A stretch of DNA of 64,000 bases, taken from contig NZ_CP016359.1 of assembly GCF_001951155.1 (NCBI RefSeq), positions 2,256,001 to 2,320,000 of the forward strand. The letters are read 5' to 3'. The notes under the pieces were generated by a model that worked only from the letters and a program-made list of their open reading frames with translations, did no database searches and was not told the DNA's origin. The stretch is from Christiangramia flava JLT2011 (lineage in GTDB: Bacteria > Bacteroidota > Bacteroidia > Flavobacteriales > Flavobacteriaceae). This document shows positions 17,600 to 25,935 of the stretch, one piece after another. How positions within the stretch are numbered: the first letter of the stretch is position 1; each line of letters opens with the position of its first letter. A program made the translations under genes and the position numbers.

Positions 17600-17926
17600 A
17601 TGATTCTGATCGTGAACAAAAGGCTGCTTTCAAGCAGGTTCAAAGGCATTACCCTTTGGCCTTTCGTGATCCTTAAAAACCAGAATCTTAAGAATGATAA
17701 GTTTTTCCTGAATCATGAGCGCATTCACCTTCGGCAGCAGTTGGAAATGCTGGTGATCTTCTTCTACATCTGGTATCTGGCAGAGTACCTGTGGCGTTAC
17801 CTGAAATCTGGAAATTCGTTGAAAGCCTATAAAAATATCAGCCTGGAGCGTGAGGCGTACCGACGTGAAAATGACCTAACCTATCTTAAAAACAGGCCTT
17901 TTTGGGCATTTCTGAAATTTCTTTGA
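17600..17926 (+). CDS. Small HExxH-motif membrane protein, conserved hypothetical
   Basis: 108 residues. Residues 39-43 read HERIH, the zinc-binding HExxH motif of gluzincin peptidases, followed by a hydrophobic segment (about 50-66) that contains Glu62, and by EREAY (83-87). The layout recalls a stripped-down M56/M48 peptidase core, with one likely membrane segment and no signal peptide. It is divergent from the DUF5522-hutU unit with only 32 bases between starts. The motif is plain, but proteolytic activity is an inference, since a protein this small lacks most of a peptidase fold. Confidence 0.7.
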   Translation: MILIVNKRLLSSRFKGITLWPFVILKNQNLKNDKFFLNHERIHLRQQLEMLVIFFYIWYLAEYLWRYLKSGNSLKAYKNISLEREAYRRENDLTYLKNRPFWAFLKFL

Positions 17927-17959
17927 CCCAGTCTCTGAAATCGATTTTATCTTTGTGCT

Positions 17960-18892
17960 ATGGAAGATTTCTTCGGAAGTGATTTTTCAAAAAAGGTACC
18001 CAGTGAATTCATTCAGAAGTTCCCGGGAAACGTAGAACTTTGGCTGAAACGAGAGGATTTGCTGCATCCGCGGATCTCCGGAAACAAATTCCGAAAACTG
18101 AAATATAATCTTTCAGAGGCTCGTAAAAAATCTCTTAGTAAACTGCTCACTTTTGGCGGGGCACATTCCAATCACATCGCGGCGGTGGCGGCGGCCGGGA
18201 AAAAGTTCGATTTTAAAACGATCGGGATCATTCGCGGAGAGGAATTAGCCGAAAATCCTGAAAAATGGAGCCCAAGCTTGCGGTATGCTTCGGAAAGTGG
18301 TATGAAACTGGAGTTTATTTCGCGAGAGGAATACCGGGTAAAAGATTCCGTAGCATATCGTGAAAAACTGAAGCAAGGTTTTGGTGATTTTTACCTGATC
18401 CCGGAAGGTGGAACCAACGAATTTGCCATTCGGGGCTGTGCTGAAATCTTAACGAAAACTGATTCGGAATTTGATTATATCTGCACATCAGTAGGAACCG
18501 GTGGAACAATGGCCGGGATTCTCCATGCTTCTGAAGAACACCAGCAAATTTTAGGTTTTTCGGCCCTGAAATCTGATTACCTCCTCGAAGAGATCCAAAA
18601 AATGACCGGGAAAACCAACTGGGAACTGATACTAAACTATCATTTTGGCGGTTATGCTAAAGTAAATGCTGATTTAATTGATTTTATCAATAATTTTTAT
18701 AGAATGTACCAGATTGCCCTCGATCCTGTTTACACCGGGAAAATGCTTTTTGGTATTTTTGAGCTGGCAACACAGCAATTTTTTCCGGAGAATTCCAGGA
18801 TATTAGCCATTCACACCGGCGGAATCCAGGGAATTGAAGGAATGAACGAATTTTTAAGGAAGAAAAACTGGCCTCAAATTATAGGAGTATGA
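17960..18892 (+). CDS. PLP-dependent D-cysteine desulfhydrase / ACC deaminase family enzyme
   Basis: 310 residues of the fold-type II PLP family. The cofactor-binding lysine lies in [11 protein letters not shown] (Lys43 by alignment with ACC deaminase), [13 protein letters not shown] supplies the phosphate-side Ser/Asn motif, and [11 protein letters not shown] is the glycine-rich phosphate loop. Members either break D-cysteine to pyruvate, H2S and ammonia or open aminocyclopropane carboxylate; ACC deaminases need specific Tyr and Glu residues that I cannot verify here, so D-cysteine desulfhydrase is the more cautious reading. Ends with an ATGA overlap with the next gene. Confidence 0.88.
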   Translation: MEDFFGSDFSKKVPSEFIQKFPGNVELWLKREDLLHPRISGNKFRKLKYNLSEARKKSLSKLLTFGGAHSNHIAAVAAAGKKFDFKTIGIIRGEELAENPEKWSPSLRYASESGMKLEFISREEYRVKDSVAYREKLKQGFGDFYLIPEGGTNEFAIRGCAEILTKTDSEFDYICTSVGTGGTMAGILHASEEHQQILGFSALKSDYLLEEIQKMTGKTNWELILNYHFGGYAKVNADLIDFINNFYRMYQIALDPVYTGKMLFGIFELATQQFFPENSRILAIHTGGIQGIEGMNEFLRKKNWPQIIGV

Positions 18893-19728
18893 AAAAATTT
18901 TACCGGTTCCTGAGCCTGCTGCTTGTCGCAACCCTACTGGTTGCCTGTGGCGGCCGTAAGAAAGTGGTGACAAAGAAGAAGAATGAAGACCGGAGAGAGG
19001 TTTACCAGCCACGACCAGATCAGCCGGCCGCGACTCCGCCAAAACAAGAAAAGTCAGCTCCTGTTTACGGTACTTATACTGAAAGTGTGGAAGGTTACAT
19101 CCAAACCTATGCATCCATCGCGCAGGAAGAAATGAAATTATACCACATTCCTGCCAGTATCACGCTGGCGCAGGGAATACTGGAATCAGGTGCCGGCAGA
19201 GGAACGCTGGTGCGACAGGCGAATAATCACTTCGGAATAAAATGTCACGATTGGACCGGTGAAAAGGTTTATCACGATGACGATCGCAGGGGAGAATGTT
19301 TTCGGAAGTATAAGCAGGCGAAATACAGTTTTCGCGATCATTCCCTGTTCCTGGCAAATCGTTCGCGGTACGCCTTCCTCTTCGATCTGGATACAGACGA
19401 TTACAAAGGTTGGGCAAAAGGTCTTCGGAAAGCTGGTTACGCGACTGACAGGAGGTATCCGGATAAACTGATCGATCTAATAGAGCGTTACGAACTATAC
19501 CGGTATGACGCCGATCTTCCCGATAGCAGCCGCTACTCTGATGCAGCCATCGTGGAGCGCAAGATCGAAAGTCGCAGTATTCCTGCCGCAGAGACCCATA
19601 CGGTCCGGAAAGGTGATACCCTGTATTCCATTGCGAAGCGTTACAATACAACCGTGGAAAATATTAAGAAAACCAATGGTCTGGACAGCAACAATATCAG
19701 TATTGGCCAGGTCTTGAATATCAAATAA
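18889..19728 (+). CDS. LysM-containing glucosaminidase lipoprotein
   Basis: 279 residues. Lipoprotein signal with lipobox LVAC (Cys20), a charged linker, a glucosaminidase domain (about 60-205; [13 protein letters not shown] with the likely catalytic Glu, [13 protein letters not shown]) and one C-terminal LysM peptidoglycan-binding domain (about 233-278; [20 protein letters not shown]). It should cut the glycan strand of peptidoglycan from the outer membrane side. Its start overlaps the desulfhydrase stop by four bases and hemL begins ten bases after its stop, so the three genes probably form one operon. Confidence 0.93.
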   Translation: MKKFYRFLSLLLVATLLVACGGRKKVVTKKKNEDRREVYQPRPDQPAATPPKQEKSAPVYGTYTESVEGYIQTYASIAQEEMKLYHIPASITLAQGILESGAGRGTLVRQANNHFGIKCHDWTGEKVYHDDDRRGECFRKYKQAKYSFRDHSLFLANRSRYAFLFDLDTDDYKGWAKGLRKAGYATDRRYPDKLIDLIERYELYRYDADLPDSSRYSDAAIVERKIESRSIPAAETHTVRKGDTLYSIAKRYNTTVENIKKTNGLDSNNISIGQVLNIK

Positions 19729-19737
19729 AAAGATTTT

Positions 19738-21027
19738 ATGATTTATAAGAGAAGCAGTGAACTATTTCAGCAGGCTCAAAAAGTAATTCCCGGCGGTGTC
19801 AATTCACCGGTTCGGGCATTTAAAGCGGTTGGCGGTGAACCGCTGTTCATTAAAAACGCTAAGGGGCCTTATTTATATGATGAAGACGGAAATAAACTGA
19901 TCGATTATATCAATTCCTGGGGGCCAATGATTTTGGGTCATGCTCACCAGCCGGTGGTAGATGCGATCATCGAAAAGACAAAAAGCGGAACTTCTTTTGG
20001 AACTCCTACCGAAATTGAAACCAAAATTGCTGAATTAGCAGTAAAGATGGTTCCGAATATCGATAAGATCAGAATGGTTAATTCTGGTACGGAAGCCTGT
20101 ATGAGTGCGGTTCGTCTCGCCCGTGGTTTTACCGGGAAGGATAAGATCATCAAATTTGCAGGTTGTTATCACGGGCATAGCGATTCTTTCCTGATCCAGG
20201 CGGGTAGTGGAGCAATGACCTTTGGAACACCCAATAGTCCTGGCGTGACCGAAGGGACCGCGAAGGATACTTTGCTGGCCAATTATAATGACCTTGATAA
20301 TGTAAATGAATTGGTAGAAGCCAACAGAGATTCGATTGCCTGTATCATTTTAGAACCTGTTGCCGGTAATATGGGGTGTATCCCGCCAAAAGAAGGTTTT
20401 TTGGAAGGACTGAGAGAGATTTGTGATGAAACCGGAATTTTGCTCGTTTTTGATGAGGTTATGACTGGTTTTAGATTAGCGGAAGGAGGTGTCCAGGAAC
20501 GCCTTGGTATTAATGCTGATATTTTGTGCTTCGGAAAAGTAATTGGAGGAGGTATGCCGGTAGGAGCTTTTGCAGCCCGAAATGAAATTATGGATTACCT
20601 GGCACCTGTTGGTCCGGTTTACCAGGCTGGAACTTTGAGCGGGAATCCGCTGGCGATGGCAGCTGGACTCGCAATGTTAACCGAGCTGCATGAAAATCCT
20701 GAAATCTTCAAAAGTATTGATGAAAAGACCGAATACTTGCATAAAGGTCTCGCCAGGGTGATGAATGATCACGATATCAAACATACGATCAACCGCGTTG
20801 GTTCGATGATCTCTATTCATTTTGGAGATAAACCGGTATACGATTTTGCCACTTCGGCAGCATCAGCTTCTCTCGGAGTATTCAATAAATTCTTCCACGG
20901 AATGCTGGATAACGGGGTGTATATTGCGCCAAGTGCCTATGAAACCTGGTTTATTTCCGAAGCATTGAGCTATGAAGACCTGGACGCGACGATCAACGCG
21001 GCCAATAAAGTGGCTAAGACACTTTAA
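19738..21027 (+). CDS. hemL: Glutamate-1-semialdehyde 2,1-aminomutase
   Basis: Turns glutamate-1-semialdehyde into 5-aminolevulinate in the C5 route to haem. 429 residues with the class III aminotransferase fold; the PLP lysine is Lys267 in [16 protein letters not shown], and [18 protein letters not shown] binds the cofactor phosphate. The N-terminal [11 protein letters not shown] segment is diagnostic for HemL against other class III aminotransferases. The 3' end overlaps the converging GH3 gene by 14 bases with no terminator between. Confidence 0.97.
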   Translation: MIYKRSSELFQQAQKVIPGGVNSPVRAFKAVGGEPLFIKNAKGPYLYDEDGNKLIDYINSWGPMILGHAHQPVVDAIIEKTKSGTSFGTPTEIETKIAELAVKMVPNIDKIRMVNSGTEACMSAVRLARGFTGKDKIIKFAGCYHGHSDSFLIQAGSGAMTFGTPNSPGVTEGTAKDTLLANYNDLDNVNELVEANRDSIACIILEPVAGNMGCIPPKEGFLEGLREICDETGILLVFDEVMTGFRLAEGGVQERLGINADILCFGKVIGGGMPVGAFAARNEIMDYLAPVGPVYQAGTLSGNPLAMAAGLAMLTELHENPEIFKSIDEKTEYLHKGLARVMNDHDIKHTINRVGSMISIHFGDKPVYDFATSAASASLGVFNKFFHGMLDNGVYIAPSAYETWFISEALSYEDLDATINAANKVAKTL

Positions 21028-22540
21028 GGGAATTCATTTCCAGTAATTCTTCGAGATACGATCTGGAATTGGACAGGCGGGGGACTTTATGTTGCCCGCC
21101 TACTTTATCATGTTTTTTTAGCCAATCGTAAAACAAGCATGGGCGAGCTCTATGAATGGTTGGCTTCCGCAGCGTCATATCATTAAAACGTTTCGCCTCG
21201 TAATCACTGTTCACTTCCTGAAGTGCAAGGTCTAATTGTTTCTGAAATTTTTCAAAATCCTTTGGCGGAGTTTTAAATTCGATCATCCATTCATGAGCAC
21301 CTTTTTCACGTCCTTCCATGAAAACAGGTGCGACAGTATAATCCAGAATTTCGCAACTGGTCACCAGCGATACTTTCTTCAAAGCGGTTTCGGCATTTTC
21401 AATGATCAATTCTTCTCCAAATACATTAATGTGGTGTTTGGTTCTTCCTGAAACTTTAATGCGGTAAGGATCGATACTGGTAAATCGAACCGTATCACCA
21501 ATTTTATAGCGCCATAACCCGGCATTGGTGGTAATCACCACTGCGTAATTCTTTCCAATTTCGACTTCGCTTAAAGGAATAGCCTGTTCTTTTTCTTTTC
21601 CATAGATGTCCATTGGAATGAACTCATAGAAAATTCCGTAGTCTAAAAGCAGCAACATATCCTTTTGGTCGTTTTGATCCTGGCAGGCAAAGAATCCTTC
21701 CGAAGCATTATAAATTTCATAGAATCTAAAATTCTCCTGCGGAATGATCTTCTGGTATTGCGGTGCATAAGGCTCAAAGCTCACGCCGCCGTGAAAATAG
21801 ACCTCCAGGTTCGGCCAGACTTCAAATAAATTATCATGACCGGTCGTATCCAGTACGTTATTCAGCAAAACAAGCATCCAGCTTGGAACCCCGGCTAGAC
21901 TGGTCACATTTTCGTGAATCGTTTCATTGACGATCGCTGGCATTTTAATTTCCCAGTCGTGCATTAAAGAAACTTCATTGCTCGGCGTACTGCTGAATTC
22001 TGCCCAAAAAGGCATATTATCGATCAATATGGCTGAAAGATCTCCGTAAGATGTCCCGTTTTCCCGATAGATTTCCTTGCTGCCACCCAAACGCAGACTT
22101 TTTCCTGTAAATAATTGTGATTGCGGATTATTGTTGAGGTAAATACACAGCAAATCCTTTCCAGCCGCGTAGTGGCAATCCAGCAGCGAATCGTGGCTTA
22201 CGGGAATAAATTTACTTTTGGAATTGGTGGTTCCACTGGATTTGGCAAACCATTTTATAGGCGTTGGCCAGAAAATATTATTCTCCCCTCTTCGGCTTCT
22301 TTCAATACTTGGTTCGATATCCTCGTATTTCTGGATCGGGACCCGCTCACGAAAAGTCTCGTAATTTTCAATTTCTGAAAAGGAGTATTGCTGACCAATT
22401 TCCGTGTTTTTAGCCTTGGAAATGAGATTTTTAAGCAACTCCTGCTGAACCTCGTTGGGGTATTTTACGAACAATTCCATTTGATGAATACGTTTCTTCA
22501 GAAACCACGAAGCGACCGAATTTACTAATGGAATTGGCAT
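21014..22540 (-). CDS. GH3 family acyl-acid-amido synthetase-like protein
   Basis: 508 residues of the GH3 (auxin-responsive promoter) family, part of the adenylating superfamily. The ATP-binding region [15 protein letters not shown] (about 105-120) and [11 protein letters not shown] (about 280) correspond to the phosphate loop and the acid-binding block, and [20 protein letters not shown] is the conserved hinge region. Plant members join amino acids to plant hormones; the bacterial ones, widespread in Flavobacteriia, have no proven substrate. Conjugation of an acid with an amino acid is therefore only a family-level inference. Monocistronic, converging with hemL. Confidence 0.9.
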   Translation of the reverse strand: MPIPLVNSVASWFLKKRIHQMELFVKYPNEVQQELLKNLISKAKNTEIGQQYSFSEIENYETFRERVPIQKYEDIEPSIERSRRGENNIFWPTPIKWFAKSSGTTNSKSKFIPVSHDSLLDCHYAAGKDLLCIYLNNNPQSQLFTGKSLRLGGSKEIYRENGTSYGDLSAILIDNMPFWAEFSSTPSNEVSLMHDWEIKMPAIVNETIHENVTSLAGVPSWMLVLLNNVLDTTGHDNLFEVWPNLEVYFHGGVSFEPYAPQYQKIIPQENFRFYEIYNASEGFFACQDQNDQKDMLLLLDYGIFYEFIPMDIYGKEKEQAIPLSEVEIGKNYAVVITTNAGLWRYKIGDTVRFTSIDPYRIKVSGRTKHHINVFGEELIIENAETALKKVSLVTSCEILDYTVAPVFMEGREKGAHEWMIEFKTPPKDFEKFQKQLDLALQEVNSDYEAKRFNDMTLRKPTIHRARPCLFYDWLKKHDKVGGQHKVPRLSNSRSYLEELLEMNSLKVS

Positions 22541-22651
22541 TATTTCTTGTATCTTTAAGCCACGCTTTTGTAAGCCTGGTTGGTTATTCAGTTAAAAATA
22601 ATCGAAACTTTCAAGCCTGCAAAAAAATTCAGTAAGCCTAAATAAAATTAC

Positions 22652-23449
22652 ATGCAATACGAAGGAGTTCTTACGAAAATGCAAACCGAAATTGTTGACG
22701 AGGTTCAGTACTACCTTGTTTGGAAAAAAGACTTTGTGAACCTGAATCAGTTGATCGGGAAAAAGATCAGTATCAATTTCTTGAAATTTGAGTGTTTGAA
22801 CTGCGGGCTGGAGAAAAAGATCTTCCGCCAGGGTTATTGTTATGATTGCTGGAGCAGTATTCCCTCTGCCGGTGACTGGATCATGCGACCGGAATTAAGT
22901 AAAGCGCATTTAGATGAAGAAGATCGTGACCTAGAATTTGAAAAGCGTGCACAGTTGCAGCCACACGTGGTCTACTTAGCAAATTCCAGCGATGTGAAAG
23001 TTGGTGTGACCAGGAAATCCCAGATCCCGACGCGATGGATCGACCAGGGAGCCCATGAAGCTATTGAAATCGTGGAAGTTCCTAATCGTTACCTGGCCGG
23101 GATTACGGAAGTTGCCTTGAAGGATCATGTAAGTGATAAGACCAACTGGCGCAAAATGCTCACAAACGAGATCGTTGATCTGAACCTGGCCGAAGAGCGC
23201 GAGAAACTCAAAGATTTTATCCCGGAAGAAGTACAGCAATATTACCTCCGAAATCAAACCGAACTGGAGATCAAGTTTCCGGTCAAGGAATTTCCGAAGA
23301 AGATCAAAACCCTGAACCTGGCTAAAAATCCGTTCTTCGAAGGTGTCTTATCGGGAATTAAAGGTCAGTACCTTATTTTTGAGAACGGGACTGTTTTCAA
23401 CGTTAGGGGGCATGAGGGTTTTGTAGTAGATCTGAAAGTCTTGTCTTAA
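22652..23449 (+). CDS. DUF2797 protein with zinc ribbon and GIY-YIG-like region
   Basis: 265 residues. Cys48, Cys51, Cys63 and Cys66 (CLNC and CYDC) form a clear zinc-binding site. The middle region (about 105-170) reads VVYLANSSDVKVGVTRKSQI then RWIDQGA, which resembles the GIY-YIG nuclease core in its strand order and its Arg and Gly positions. DUF2797 is conserved in Bacteroidota and Actinobacteria, and its relation to GIY-YIG enzymes has been proposed from sequence only. No neighbour points to a pathway. Single gene with its own short upstream region. Confidence 0.82.
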   Translation: MQYEGVLTKMQTEIVDEVQYYLVWKKDFVNLNQLIGKKISINFLKFECLNCGLEKKIFRQGYCYDCWSSIPSAGDWIMRPELSKAHLDEEDRDLEFEKRAQLQPHVVYLANSSDVKVGVTRKSQIPTRWIDQGAHEAIEIVEVPNRYLAGITEVALKDHVSDKTNWRKMLTNEIVDLNLAEEREKLKDFIPEEVQQYYLRNQTELEIKFPVKEFPKKIKTLNLAKNPFFEGVLSGIKGQYLIFENGTVFNVRGHEGFVVDLKVLS

Positions 23450-23585
23450 AACCGGGTTTCGAAATTAGAAAAAACCGGTAGCTCAATTTCCGAAATTAAT
23501 AAATTAACCCCTTCATTTTTAAATTATTAGGATAGGATTCTGCGGTGCTTCTGCCTAACTTTAAGGCACTAGAAAACCACCAGAA

Positions 23586-24776
23586 ATGCAAAATCTATCA
23601 AATACCCGTCGGGACTGGATCAAGAAAAGCTTATTGTCAATAGGAGCGGTTGCTGTTGCTCCGCAAGTAGTATGGTCAAATCGCGTAGAAAATGCTTTAA
23701 CGACCAAAAGCAAGTTTCTTTTTCACAATAACCACTTTAACGAATATACTCCGCCGAAATTTCCTGATCTGGATAATCTGAAAGCAAGACTCATGTGGAA
23801 TGAGAATCCATATGGTCCTTCCGAAATGGCTGCGGAAGCTTTTCAGAAGGAGGTCTTTAATGGCAATCATTATAACTGGAAAAGCTTAGGACAACTTACC
23901 TCCAAAATTGCCAAAATGGAAGGAGTGAAGCCGGAACAGGTCATGATGGGACCGGGTTCTTCCGATCTACTGGAGAAAACCGCCTTAGTATTTTTCCAGC
24001 ATGGCGGGAATGTAGTAAGTGCTGATCCCAGCTATATGTCTTTAGTAGCCGTTGCTGAAGCTGCCGGTGGAAGCTGGAAAAGCGTAAAGCTAACTTCAGA
24101 TTATCAGCATGACCTCGATGCGATGGAGGCTGCAATCGATGCAGATACCAAGCTAGTATATATTACCAATCCTAACAATCCAACGGCTACCATCACCGAT
24201 ACGGAGAAAATGAAAGACTTCTGCAGGCGTGTTTCCAAGAAGGTTCCGGTTTTTATCGATGAAGCCTATATCGAATTATCCGACGGCGGAATGGCGAACA
24301 GTATGGCGCCACTGGTTGTCGATAATGAGAATATTCTCGTTTCAAGAACATTTTCAAAGATCCACGGAATGGCTGGTTTGCGAATTGGCTACACGATTGG
24401 GAAAGCGGAAACACTGGAGATGATCAACCAGATCACTCGCGGCGGAATGGGGATCACAGGGCCTTCAATCGCTGCGGCTTCAGCCAGTATGGACGATACC
24501 GAATTCCTGGCCTACTGCAGAACAAAACTCGTGGATGCGCGAAAGTATTTCACCAGCTATCTGGATAGCCGAAACATCAGCTATATGCCTTCACAAACCA
24601 ATTTCGTGATCTTCCCAATTGAGGTTGCCGGCGACGAATTTCTCAGTAAGGTTTACGAAAGGGATATGGCGGTTCGTGCTTTTAAATTCTGGGATCAGGA
24701 CTGGTGCCGTGTGAGTATGGGAAAAATGGAAGAAATGGAACTGTTTACCGGAGCGCTGAACGAGATACTGGTTTAA
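23586..24776 (+). CDS. Class I/II aminotransferase of histidinol-phosphate type with Tat signal
   Basis: 396 residues. The N-terminus NTRRDWIKKSLLSIGAVAV is a twin-arginine signal (RR, then a hydrophobic stretch ending near APQVVWS at 25-31), so the folded, PLP-loaded enzyme is probably exported to the periplasm. The body is a fold-type I aminotransferase close to HisC: MWNENPYGPS, MGPGSSDLLEKTALVF, NPNNPTAT and the cofactor lysine in SRTFSKIHGMAGLRIGY. Because it is exported and stands away from his genes it is unlikely to be the biosynthetic HisC. The next gene, 16 bases downstream, encodes an AEC-type transporter. Confidence 0.88.
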   Translation: MQNLSNTRRDWIKKSLLSIGAVAVAPQVVWSNRVENALTTKSKFLFHNNHFNEYTPPKFPDLDNLKARLMWNENPYGPSEMAAEAFQKEVFNGNHYNWKSLGQLTSKIAKMEGVKPEQVMMGPGSSDLLEKTALVFFQHGGNVVSADPSYMSLVAVAEAAGGSWKSVKLTSDYQHDLDAMEAAIDADTKLVYITNPNNPTATITDTEKMKDFCRRVSKKVPVFIDEAYIELSDGGMANSMAPLVVDNENILVSRTFSKIHGMAGLRIGYTIGKAETLEMINQITRGGMGITGPSIAAASASMDDTEFLAYCRTKLVDARKYFTSYLDSRNISYMPSQTNFVIFPIEVAGDEFLSKVYERDMAVRAFKFWDQDWCRVSMGKMEEMELFTGALNEILV

Positions 24777-24792
24777 CTCGTAATCGTAATTT

Positions 24793-25932
24793 ATGGATGT
24801 AAGCCTTCAAAAAACAGTTGGATTTCTAGTATTCATCGGGATTGGGCTGCTTTTAAAAGTTAAATTCCGACAAAAAGAGGAAACGACGGGGATCAAAAAG
24901 ATCATTTTGAACCTGGCACTTCCGGCCACCATCTTTATTGCACTTCTCAGCGTAGAGTTGAAGAAAGAACTTTTTCTATTGCCTTTTCTTGCCCTTATTT
25001 TAAACCTGTTATTATTCTTTATTTTTCCATTTTTATTGCCTTTGTGCGGAATCAAAAAAGACACTTCGGAATACCGAACGGCCTCTCTTTTGATTCCTTC
25101 ACTGGCCCCCGGTTTATCGGCTTTTCCCTTCATCCTGGAATATTTAGGTGATGGGGCGCTTGCGAAAGCGGCAATGGCCGATCTGGGAAACAAGGTATTC
25201 GTGTTGATCATTCTTTATATCGTGGCAATGAACTGGTTCTATAAGGTTCATGGCGCCAGTTCCAGTCTGCATATTTCAAAGATCAGGGATCTTCTGAAGG
25301 TGTTGATAGCAGAACCTGTCAATCTTTTTATCATCGCCGCATTGATCTTGCTGGGTTTTGGTTACCATCTGGAAAATCTGCCGGTTGTTTTTTCAGAAAC
25401 ATTAAAAAGATTAAGCCTGCTCATGACGCCACTGGTCCTCTTGTTTATCGGTCTGGCTGTGTCGATCAAAAAAGGGCAGTTTCAGAAGATCTTTAGTATG
25501 CTGATGCTCCGCGCCGGCGTGGTAATCCTGATCAGCACCCTATTCATTAGCCTGGGGAATATTAGTTTTGGGACAGACCGGTTGATCGTCCTGGCATTTT
25601 CTTTAAGTGCCTGCAGTTTCTGGCCGTTTGCGCACATTGCGGCTATAGGTTCGAGAGAGCAGCAGGAAGGCAGGAAATTCAAAACCTTCAGCAATACGCT
25701 TGCGATCAATATCCTCGCGCTTTCCTTTCCGATGTCTATTATCCTGATCCTGGGAATGTTCAGCTTTGGAAATACGATCACCAAATTGCCCGTTTTGGTA
25801 CTGATTTCCGTCAGTCTTATTTTCTTCGGAATCGCTCCCGGACTTTTTCAGAAATGGAGATATTCCAACAAAAAAAATCTGGTCGAGAAAAAATACCGAC
25901 CAGATTTTAAAAACGCGAATGCCGAAGCTTAA
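24793..25932 (+). CDS. AEC family permease (auxin efflux carrier-like)
   Basis: 379 residues with about ten hydrophobic segments and the two-halved layout of AEC (auxin efflux carrier/MdcF-type) transporters; short motifs such as ILNLALPATIFIALL and LMTPLVLLFIGLAVSI fit the family's conserved first helix of each half. Substrates of bacterial members are organic acids such as malonate or malate; here none is indicated. It begins 16 bases after the Tat-exported aminotransferase, which suggests a shared transcript. The 3' end meets the converging AsmA gene within four bases. Confidence 0.78.
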   Translation: MDVSLQKTVGFLVFIGIGLLLKVKFRQKEETTGIKKIILNLALPATIFIALLSVELKKELFLLPFLALILNLLLFFIFPFLLPLCGIKKDTSEYRTASLLIPSLAPGLSAFPFILEYLGDGALAKAAMADLGNKVFVLIILYIVAMNWFYKVHGASSSLHISKIRDLLKVLIAEPVNLFIIAALILLGFGYHLENLPVVFSETLKRLSLLMTPLVLLFIGLAVSIKKGQFQKIFSMLMLRAGVVILISTLFISLGNISFGTDRLIVLAFSLSACSFWPFAHIAAIGSREQQEGRKFKTFSNTLAINILALSFPMSIILILGMFSFGNTITKLPVLVLISVSLIFFGIAPGLFQKWRYSNKKNLVEKKYRPDFKNANAEA

Positions 25933-25935
25933 TTC

